Shown here piece after piece: positions 49,400 through 60,500 of a stretch of 64,000 bases of DNA. The position numbers and the translations under genes are program-made. Origin of the DNA: Nissolia schottii (taxonomy: Eukaryota; Streptophyta; Magnoliopsida; Fabales; Fabaceae); the NCBI GenBank assembly GCA_003254905.1, contig QANU01112598.1, forward strand, positions 62,001 to 126,000, given 5' to 3'. The notes below the pieces were generated by a model. It saw only the letters and a list, made by a program, of their open reading frames with translations, was not told the origin of the DNA and did not search any database. Each line of letters begins with the position of its first letter. Position 1 is the first letter of the stretch.

Positions 49400-50743
49400 T
49401 TTTGGTTCGGCAACAGTAGGAGACGTCTCTGCGCGGAGCACAAAGATTTTCTAAGATCCACTGGACTTGTCAACTTGCACTTCCATTATAAATTTAATGG
49501 ACATGTTTTGACAAAATGGCTAACAAGATTATTATATGCGTGGACTGCGCCATATTTCGTGGGATTGTATTTAATCCTTAATTAAATGACGGAGACATGT
49601 AATTAAAATCTTTCTGATATAGATCTTATTAGGGCTTATTTTAATTCGAACTGAATCTTCTGTTCTCTTATTTCTTTAATCAAATAGCATTATTTTCTGT
49701 CTTCACATGTGACCCTCGTGGTGAATAGTCAAACTCTTCATCCTCATCCTTTCTTTCTCCACATCCTCATTTACTCTACCGGAATATATTTGTGTGTGAG
49801 ATTATGGATTGCACGTGAATATGTTCATTAACAGCAAGCATTTCAGCTTCGATAACAAATTAAAAATAAAACGAAAGGATTCAAACCTAAATTAAACAGA
49901 GTACACGTCCACTTTAGTCTTTAAAGTTAGTAGTATATGTTATACTAGTCCCTAGAGTTATCACAACCTTATTAAAAATCAATTAGGAATTAATTTAATT
50001 AACTTTTGGCAATACCATAAACCAACAAGTACATTTCTATAACTTCGAGACTAATATGACTCATTCTGCCAATTGATTCCCTTGCGTGACATTAAAAATG
50101 AAGAAATGAAATATAATATTAATTTTTAGATAGTTAACATCACTGATCATATTAGTTCTCAGTTATAAAAATACATTTATCAATTTGTGAAATGGTGAAA
50201 AATTAATTGAATTAATCCTTAGTTACTTTTAACACCTTCAAGAACTAAGATATGAATTTTCAAAAATTAATATGCCTAGTTCTTTGGAAATAAAAAAAAA
50301 CTAAAGTGAACGTTTGCTCACTCACGCCACGTTTCAACAAATAAAATAAAAATAAAACTCACACGAGAGTTTTTCATAGATTCGGGATGAGTCAAACATG
50401 AAGGCTGAGGTTAACAGTGATTGCAATGTTGGGCTCAAATGTGGGTTCAAGACAACATGGAATGATCTTTTGATTTTTTTTTTCATTTTTCTTTTTGTCA
50501 TTGATGAATTTTTTAATAGATATTTCTTGCGTTTGGATTCACGGTAAGTCTTCTGCATTTGTGTGGAACTGATTATTCTTAAAGATTTGATTTTTATTTA
50601 ATTATTTTTTTGGTAATTGTTGACACATTAAAGTGTTGATTTGTTTCGACTTATTCAATTAAAAAAATTATTTTTTAGTTTAAAAATTTGGTTGTCTTAC
50701 ATTTAGATTTATTTTTTCAAATAATTAAATGCACTCATATGGA
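49400..50743. other. Upstream region of gene B and intergenic DNA
   Basis: The proximal stretch (about 49427-49490, minus strand) matches the gene A 5' region around 30306-30362, sharing GTGCAAGTTG, a TTCAGTG-like word and TTTGTGCTCC. It is probably conserved 5' UTR or promoter. The rest is AT-rich with no gene seen. Confidence 0.5.
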
Positions 50744-53700
50744 TCAAAGAAACCAATTTGTTAGCCAAAAGATTAATGTCATCAACATACAAAACATGAC
50801 AAATTTGCTCCCACTGTGCTTAAGATGAATGCCCTGATCAATAACATTCTCCTTAAAACCTAGAAGCATGACAATGTGGTCAAATTTCAAATAACACTGC
50901 CCAGAGGCCTGCCTCAATCCATAAATGGATTTCCTCAACCTGTATACCATATGTTCCTTATCATTTTCAACAAAATTATCAGATTGATCCCTATAAACAT
51001 CCTCATATAAGTCACCATTTAAGAATATTGTTTTGACGTCCATCTAATAAAGTTCCAAATCAAAATGAGCAACAAGATCCATCACAATATGAAAGGAGTC
51101 CTTAGATGAGACAGGAGAAAAAAGTCTCTTTGTAGTCTATTCATTCTCACTGATTGTATCCTTTTGCAACAAATCTAACTTTATATCTTTCAATCTCTCA
51201 TTTTGCATCATGCTTGTCTTAAAAACTCATTTGCATCCAACAGTGGTACAACCAGCTGGCAATTTGACTAAATCCCAAATGTCATTCTTTCTCATAGAGG
51301 CCAATTCATCCTCCATAACCGACAACCATTGTGATCTTTGAGAACCAGAGATGGCCTCATGGAAAGTAATAGGATCATAATCCTGGGCATAAGTAAATTT
51401 ATGTTCTTATAAATTTACAACATAGTCCCTAAACTTAGTTAAACCTGTGGGCTTAGAAATTGGATCAGATCTCCTCGGTGGTTGTATGATTATAATTTAT
51501 CAAAATAGATGGCATAGACCCTAAAAGAGGAGTAATAGGTACTGGAAAGACAACACATTCCTCTCTGAAGCTAATAACACGTGGGTCTTGAGTTGCAACT
51601 TGTTCTAACTTGTCTTTAAAATTAACTGCATGATCAGACTAAATTTTTTTTGTCATGTGAGTAGGACACTAAAATCTGGATCCTCTTTAGCTAATGCAAT
51701 ACCTAACAAAGAAACCACTAATAGTTTTAGAATCCAACTTCTTTCTAGATTATAAGGTCTAACTTCAGCTTTATAGCCCCCAAACACGAAAATGCTTCCA
51801 AGTAGGTTTCTTACTAGACATAAGTTCATATGGGATTTTAGGAACAACTTTACTCAACACATGATTCAAAATGTAAGCTATAGTTCTCAATGCCTCTTTC
51901 CATAAGAACTCTAGAAGAGTGGAATGACTCAACATGCACCTTACCATATCCATAAGTGTACGGTTTCACCTTTCTGCAACTCCGTTTTGCTACGGAGTGC
52001 CAGACATGGTGTATTGTGTCTCGATGCCACAATCTTGCAAGAATTGAGAAGAAGACCCAGGGTTTCTTCCAGTTTCATTATATTTTTCATAGAATTCGCC
52101 ACCTCTATTAGACTTTACACTCTTGATTTTAGTGCCAAATTTCAACTCAACAACAACTTTGAAAGTCTTAAAGGCATCTACAGACTCGGATTTCTCCTGT
52201 AGCAAATCAATCCATCCATATGTAGAGAAATCATCAATAAATGTGATGAAATACCTAATACTTCCTAAGGCAATAGGGGTAATAGACCCACAAATATCTA
52301 TGTGAATCAATTACAATATACCTTCCTTTCTAGTAGCCCTTTTCTTCCTAACTCCAAGAGTAAGCTTCCCTTTTCCACAATCAACACAAATATTGAAATC
52401 AGAAAAAATCCAAAATATGAAGAATATCCTCCTTGATCAACCTTTCTATTATTTCCATGGAAATATGCCCTAACCTCTTGTGCCATAACATGGAAGAACT
52501 TTCAGCAGCTCTACCATGCTTATTTCCAACAATAGCATTTACATAGGAACATGGTTGTTTAGGAAAAGAAGAAGAAACAACATTCAACATATATAGACCA
52601 TTTGACAAAACTCCATAACCAACTGAAACAAATTGATTATATACACACATACTTTCTTACAACCAAACACAAAAGAGTAACCACACCTATCTAAAGTAGA
52701 GACAGAGATCAAATTTCTTTTCATAGAAGCCACATAAACCATGTCTCTCAAAACTAGATCATATTCATTACTTAACTTTATAAAAACTACTCCTATTTGA
52801 TCCACTTTGACTTTAACTCCATTTCATACTGCTACCATCAACTCTCCTTCATTTGGCTTTCTCGTGGACTTGAATGCCTGCAAGGAATTTGTGAAATGAA
52901 TAGTAGCACCAATATCTAACCACCAAGTATTACAAGGAACACCAACCACATTCAATTCAAAACACACTAGAATCATGTGATTACCTTTCTTCTTCCTTTA
53001 TAGCCAATTCTTAAACTTGTGGCAATCAGATTGCTTGTGTCCATACACCTCACATAACTTACACTTTTCATTAAACTTTGGCACCACAGCAGCGTCGCTA
53101 GTTTCTTGAGCAACAACTGATCCATCTTTATCACCCCGCTTCTTCTTAAACTGAGGCTAGGAAAACTTTCCTTTCAAGCATTTTTATTCTTCTTATCAAT
53201 ATTCTTGTGAGTGGCTAGTTGCACCATAGGGGCCTTACCTCTGTTCATCGTTTGTTCCTCTTGACCATTATTCCTTCTAAGCATTATATGAAGTCCTTAA
53301 CATGTAAAATTTAGGAGGAAGATAATCTAACACTTGTCATACCAAAAAATCACTTCCTAATTCCATTTTCATGGATTTCAGCTTATTGTACCAGTTGGTC
53401 AGCTTCATAGCATGCTCACGAACTCCAGAGACCCTATCATACTTAGTCTTGGTCAGCAAGTTGAGATAATATGCCTTTTCAGTCTTATCAACCTTCTTAA
53501 ACATCTTTCCAACTGACTCAAAAAATTCTTGGCATTGTCAGTTTCTGGAATGTTATCCTTAATTGTCTTTTCCATGCTATGCTTCATTGTCATCAGACAG
53601 ACTTTGTCGGAATGAACCCATTTATCGCACCTTGCTTTTTCATCGACAGAAGAATCATCAACGGGCTTCTTAGGCTCATCCTCAGTGATAGCACTATAAA

Positions 53701-53760
53701 TACTCGCAATAGTAAGGAACAACTTCATTTACTCAACCCAATCCCCATAATTTGTTGCAC
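50744..53760 (-). pseudogene. Ty1/copia gag-pol remnant between genes B and C
   Basis: Minus-strand order from right to left: gag (53453-53728, FLSQLERCLRRL; a decayed zinc-knuckle area near 53000-53060), GAG-pre-integrase (52399-52650, LWHKRLGHISMEIIERLI), and integrase (51990-52310: IDICGSI, FITFIDDFSTYGW, KSNRGGEF, TQYTMSGTP; continuing to about 51653). RT then follows (about 51220-51340 and 50744-51043: MDVKTIFLNGD, VYRLRKSIYGLRQASGQCY). The integrase aspartate in the usual SDxGGEF reads N (KSNRGGEF), and a shift lies just before YVDD near 50780-50800. Many stops are present. No LTRs or PBS could be identified at either side, so this is an old, eroded copy. Confidence 0.82.
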
Positions 53761-54517
53761 TCAACTTTATCAGTGAGCCCATATGCATAGGCAAAGCTGA
53801 AATTTACGTAATATTTTGGGAGATTTCGTCAAGCATATTGTTATTCCGATATACAACAATATTTGACCACAATAAATTTTTCTCATGCAACTGTAATTCC
53901 GTCGAAGGGTCCCGAACTACAATGCATAAGCAAAAACCCTCACAATTACCAAAAGAATCATATCCAACAGCTAAGAATCTTTGTATACAAATTCGCTTTT
54001 TCATTGTTGTCTCTATTATTGAAAAGATGTTGAATTTTGGTAATTTGAATTTGATAATTTATTATTATTTATGTGAATTTATTCAGTTGGTATTTATTAA
54101 TTAGTTTAATTATTTTTAAAATGATAAATATTGATTATTTTTAACATGATAAATATTTATTTTAAAAAATTAGTTAGTTTTATTCGTATTAACATAACTA
54201 ATTCTATTTTCTTTCATGTAGACTCGATTTTTGAAGTTAAAAAAACACCGCCGAAGTTTTCATTTAGGACAGAAAATCCCTATAGAACCGCATCCATATC
54301 TTCATAGGTCTGTGTGTATGCGTGTGTGATGGAAATTCTAATAGCAGCACCAACCACGCGTGTATATATATAATATTTACGAGTGTGTGTGTATACTGTG
54401 TGTATACACACACATATACATAACATGTTATCTCACTGCAAAATGAATGACTAGTTTAAACCAAATGAATGAAGTTGCTGTGATGTGCAAGTAACTAAGC
54501 CAGTCTGAGCTACAAAA
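53761..54517. other. Upstream region of gene C
   Basis: AT-rich with no supported gene. 54308-54425 is rich in GTGTGT, TATATA and ACACAC, including a self-complementary GTGTATAC/GTATACAC stretch. A TATATATATAAT near 54361-54372 lies about 150 bp before the start codon and could be the TATA region. Confidence 0.45.
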
Positions 54518-57500
54518 ATGGCATGCGTGGGAATCATAACAGGTAAATTAAAAAACCTTATATGTGTATATGTGCCTGTGAATATAAACTGAATTGTGCT
54601 TCTTATTCCATTATAAAGTCCTTGACTACTAGACCCATGCTTGGAATGTGTTTTTTATAAGTACAATGCATTACCTCTCTTGTAGTGAACATTGCTTTTG
54701 TTTCATTTTCCTTAGTATTCAAACTTCAAACTTAAAAGATAATGAACTTTCATTGCTTATCTCTGGGTATTATATGCAGATGACTTGTTATTCTCAAGGA
54801 CATGTCTTGGAGATTTCAATTTGACTTCCTTTTCCACCCAAAGGGGTATAATAGAAATTGTGAACTTGCTCTTCGTTGTTGCTTTCTATGCATCTTTACT
54901 CATAAATCTGATAAGGAAAACCCCTGCAAGTGGTAGTAGCTTAAGATCAAAGGGATGGCTTCCTGTAGTTGCTTCAGTCTCTTGCACTCTCTTAAGCATT
55001 GCATGTTTCATCAATGGTTTCTGGAACCTCATAGCCGAAACCGGTGAATCCGATCAGCAGAGCTTGGTCTACATCATCAGAGCACTAGTTTGGATTTCCT
55101 TAACAGTTTCCTTGCTTGTTATGATGAGATCCCAATGGATTAAAACCCTGAGCATCCTTTGGTGGGTGTCTTCATGTACATTGGTTTCATCACTCAACAT
55201 TGAAATTCTAGTCAGAGAGGACAATAAACTCAAAACTTATGACATGTTAATATGGCCATTACACATTCTACTTATCCTCTGTGCTCTCCAGAAACAAAAT
55301 TCCCCAAATGCTAATTTATCTGAGCCTCTATTAGATCATAAGGTTGACCATAAACAACAAACAAGACTATGCTATGCCAACATTCTCACTAGATTGACCT
55401 TCTCGTGGATGAATTCCTTGCTCGGTTTCGGTTACTCAAAGCCACTATCACTTGAAGATATTCCATCCCTTGCTTCTGAAGATGAAGCTGGTGTTGCTTA
55501 TCAAAAGTTTTCTCATGAATTTGACTCCCTTTTGAAGGAGAGGGGGAAGAACAATTCTAAGAACTTGGTTCTATGGTCGATAGCACGCGTTTACTTGGAA
55601 GAAAACATCTTCATAGCCATTTGTGCATTTCTGAGAACAATTTGTGCTGTAGTGTCCCCTTTACTTGTCTATTCTTTTGTGAACTATTCGAATCGGGTTG
55701 AGGAAGACTTAACACAAGGACTAACCATAGTAGGGTGCCTTGTATTCGCCAAGGCGGTCGAGTCATTGTCTCAGAGGCATTGGTTTTTCAACTCAAGGAG
55801 GTCAGGAATGAAAATGAGATCAGCCCTAATGGCAGCGGTATATCAAAAGCAGTTAAGGCTCTCAGTTTTGGGTAGGAGGAGGCATTCGACCGGTGAGATT
55901 GTGAACTACATCGCGGTCGATGCTTATCGGATGGGAGAGTTTCCATGGTGGTTTCACACATCATGGACTTGTGCAATGCAAATTGTACTGGCCGTTTGTG
56001 TACTTTTCGGTGTTGCAGGTCTCGGTGCTCTTCCTGGTTTAGTCCCTCTTCTCATTTGTGGAGTAATCAATGTTCCATTTGCCAAGATCCTACAAAAATA
56101 TCGGTCTGAATTTATGATTGCGCAGGATGAGCGCCTCAGGTCAACTTCAGAGATTCTCAGCAGCATGAAGATCATAAAGCTGCAATCCTGGGAGGAAAAG
56201 TTCAAGAATTTGGTCGAATCCTTTCGCACGAAAGAGTTGGAATGTTTGACTAAAGTGCAGCTATTGAGAGCCTATGGCACATTTGTGTATTGGATGTCCC
56301 CTACCATAATTTCTTCTGTTGTTTTCATGGGATGTGCGCTTTTTCGTAGCGCCCCTTTGAATGCTGCAACCATCTTCACAGTTCTTGCTGTGTTGAAAAG
56401 CATGGGAGAACCTGTTAATCTGATTCCAGAAGCACTCTCTGTCCTGATCCAAGTCAAGGTCTCCTTCGACCGTCTCAACGCTTTTTTGCTTGATGATGAG
56501 ATAAAATGTGATGGTGATGCTAGAAGAAATCCGCAGCTGAATTCTTGTAACGGTGTTGAGATCACAGCAGGAAACTTCAGCTGGGATCAGGAATCAGGGC
56601 ATTCAACTTTGAGTGATGTGAATTTAGAGATCAAATCGGGGCAGAAAATAGCAGTTTGTGGCTCAGTTGGAGCTGGAAAAACATCTATCTTACATGCAAT
56701 ACTTGGAGAGATTCCCAAAATTTCAGGAACTGTGAGTTATTAACCATTCAACCATAGTAAATTAACATAGACTAAATTTATACTTTTGTCCGTAAAAGGT
56801 GGTTGTTTTAACACTTTATTCCCTTAAAGGAACTAAAATGTCAGCAGCAAGTGCTTTCAGGGACTAATGTGTTATGATATTTCTTGTTACATGGACTTAG
56901 TGTGTATAAAATGAAATCTTTTAAGGACTAAAGTGTATGCACTTGATCTTTGAAGGACTAAATCACTAACGTGTTAAAACAAAGGTCTTTCCGGGACCAA
57001 AGTGCATATTTTTACTCAACTAACATATTACTCTAATTTCAATAATTTTTTCTTTGTCCTTGTGATAATGGAAAACAGGTTAGTGTTGGAGGAACCATTG
57101 CATATGTTTCCCAAACTCCTTGGATCCAAAGCGGTACGATTCGAGATAATATCCTCTATGGAAAACCAATGGACAAGACCAGATATGATTATACAATTAA
57201 CGTATGTGCCTTGGATAAGGATGTTGATGGATTCAGCCATGGCGACCTCACGGAAATAGGCCAGCGAGGGATTAACATGAGTGGAGGGCAGAAGCAGAGG
57301 ATTCAACTCGCGCGAGCCGTCTATAATGATGCCGATATCTATCTCCTTGATGACCCTTTCAGTGCTGTAGATGCTCATACTGCTTCCATTTTGTTCAATG
57401 TAGCTAACTTGAACCACTTTTAGAATCTTTAGAAAAAAAGGAAGAAAGAAAGAAGAAAACCATTGGCTCATATTTTGGATTTGGACGCTATTCTGATTTG

Positions 57501-60500
57501 TGTTATGTAATTGCAGGATTGTGTCAAGACTGCTCTGAGAGGGAAAACGGTTATTCTAGTTAGTCATCAAGTTGAATTTCTCTCAGAAATGGATAAAATC
57601 TTGGTATTGTATCTCGTTTTTCGAATTCTATATTTCTATTGGATCCTAACTCATAAATAATATTCATACATAGGTATTTGCAATTATAGGTAATGGAAGA
57701 GGGAAGAATTACTCAATCGGGAAGTTATAACGATCTGTTGATAGCTGGAACGGTCTTCGAACAACTTTTGAGTGCTCATAGAGATTCAATCACAGGGTTG
57801 AAGAAGAATAGTGAGAATGAAATAGAATCTGAAAATGAAGGTCTAGTTGATCCTGAGGACTCGCATGGTTTTAATCTCGCTAAAGGTGGAAGCAAAGATC
57901 AACTTACACAAGAGGAAGAAAAGGAGATTGGTGATATTGGTTGGAAGCCATTCTGTGATTACATTCTGTTCCCCAAGGGATCATGGCTTCTATGTTTGAG
58001 CATATTAGCACAGTTTGCCTTTGTTGGTTTTCAGGCTGCATCAACTTTTTGGCTTGCTCTGGCCATTGAAATCCCAGAAGTGACAAGCAGCATCTTGATT
58101 GGAGTTTATGCTGTGATATCTTTTCTAAGTGTTGTCTTCTCATATATAAGGTCTTTCTTTGGTGCACATCTTGGTTTAAAAGCTTCTAAAGGTTTCTTCT
58201 CTGCTTTCACTGATGCTATCTTCAGTGCTCCTATGTTGTTCTTTGACTCAACCCCTGTAGGAAGGATTTTGACTCGAGTAAGATTCTTTCTACGTTTACC
58301 ATATTGAATGACTAGTTCTAGTCTAGATCATTTTATCTTTTGGTATCTCACCTTCATTTGTTTTTTTCAATTTGGTCCTTTTTCTCTAATTTGTTCTAAT
58401 TTGGTCTCTTATGTTACGAATCGTCGTCAATCAATGTTATTAATAGCATAATAAGGGAAATAGCGTTTTGCTTAAAACCCGCTACTTTTTTTCCACTATT
58501 GCACCGCTATAGCGGATATTTGTTAACACTGTCTTCAATCTGGTCCATAATCAATTTCCGTCACATAACTAACAGAAAATACTAACATGCCACAAATGGT
58601 GTTGACGTGACATACACATGGATCTGATGTGGATCAGGCATTTTCTGCTAGTTATGTGACAGAGAAGTGATTGGGGCAAAAAAGAAGACAATTTATAACA
58701 TAATGGACCAAATTGAAAAAGATTACAGATCAGAGACCATATTGAAAAACAAATAAAGGGACCAAAAAGTCAATTTTGCAACTATTATCTAATTCCATTA
58801 TTTATTCCACTAATTAATATTAGTATTTTTGTCTGTCTTGCAGGCTTCATCAGATTTGAGTATTTTGGATTTTGATATTGCATTTGCAGCCATGTTTGTA
58901 GCAGGTGAAATAATTGAACTTCTGACAATGATTGGGATAATGGCTTCAGTCACATGGCAAGTGCTCATTGTTGCTGTTCTTGCTATGGTGGCCTCAAAAT
59001 ATATTCAGGTTTGTCCAAGTTTTTCTCCTTTCCATGTTCAAATGGAGCTAACAATTTTTCTTTTTAATCTAGATATGCTTTAGGGATTTTATTATCTATG
59101 GTATTATTTGATCCATGTAACCGACCCTACATAGTGGGACAAAGTTGAGTTGTTGTAGATAGGCTTTTATTTTATAATTTGAGGGTAAGACTCAGCGCAA
59201 CGGTAATGTCACTAAGGTTGCTGCCTTGTGACTTGAAGGTCACACATTCAAATCTTGAAAATAGCCTCTCCGCTTATGTGGGGTAAGACTAAGTACATCT
59301 ACCTTTCACAGACCCACTAGGTGAGAGATTGATGCATTGAGTCACCCTTTATGCTTTTATTTTTTAGTTAATACTATTTATTTTGGTTATAAGGGATATT
59401 ATCAAGCATCTGCAAGGGAACTAATGAGGATAAATGGAACTACAAAAGCTCCTCTTATGAATTTCACAACTGAGACATCACTTGGTGTGGTCACTATAAG
59501 GGCATTTACCATGAGGGGCAGATTTTTCAAGAACTACCTTACGCTTGTTGACACAGATGCCACAATGTTCTTTCATTCTAATGCTGCCACAGAATGGTTA
59601 ATTCTAAGGATTGAAGTGCTACAAAATTTGACCCTCTTCACTGCAGCATTGCTGCTTGTTTTACTTCCAAAGGGATATGTGGCCCCTGGTACTGTTACAC
59701 TACATACAAAAATAGCTTATATTCATCTATGCTCGTTTTGATTCTTGAAACTATAAGCATGAATCACTTTGGTATTTGAAATTCAAATTTTTATTTTTAT
59801 TTTTATTTTTGAAATTGTGAGGTATAAGTCAAGTTAGTCTATTGGTTTATTATCATTCATGTTTTTTGCAAAATTGTCACAACTTGAGATTGAAAACGTA
59901 GTTGTGACAACAACGGGCCCACAAATGCGATTGTGGCATCTCTTAAGACTTAAAATATGGTTGTGATAACACTTACAACTACTAATCTCAATTACTACCA
60001 CACCTTCATTTACGACAGTAGATGCTCTCACAACCTCGTAGACAGTCTCAGATATTGCCACAGCTCATTTGCAACCTTAGTTGCTGTTATAGTCTCATTT
60101 AATGTGACAAATTAGCAAAAACATAAATAATAATGATTTGAAAACTAACTTACCCAATGACTTACATTTTTAAGTATTGAAAAGTCAAATTTCAATATTG
60201 GGGACCAAAATGACTTAGACTTACAATTTTAAGGACTAAAACAGGTATTACCCATGTTATTATGTTCATTTTGTTGACTGATTCCGTGCTAATAATTTCT
60301 TGCAAATTTTGTGTTTATTATTTGATTGCAGGCCTTGTGGGAGTTTCTCTGTCTTATGCTTTTTCATTGACAATAACCCAAGTTTTTCTGACCAGATGCT
60401 TTTGCAACTTATCAAACTATTTGATCTCTATTGAACGAATCAGGCAATTTATTCACATACCATCAGAGCCTAGTGTGATTTTGGAGGACGAAAGGCCACC

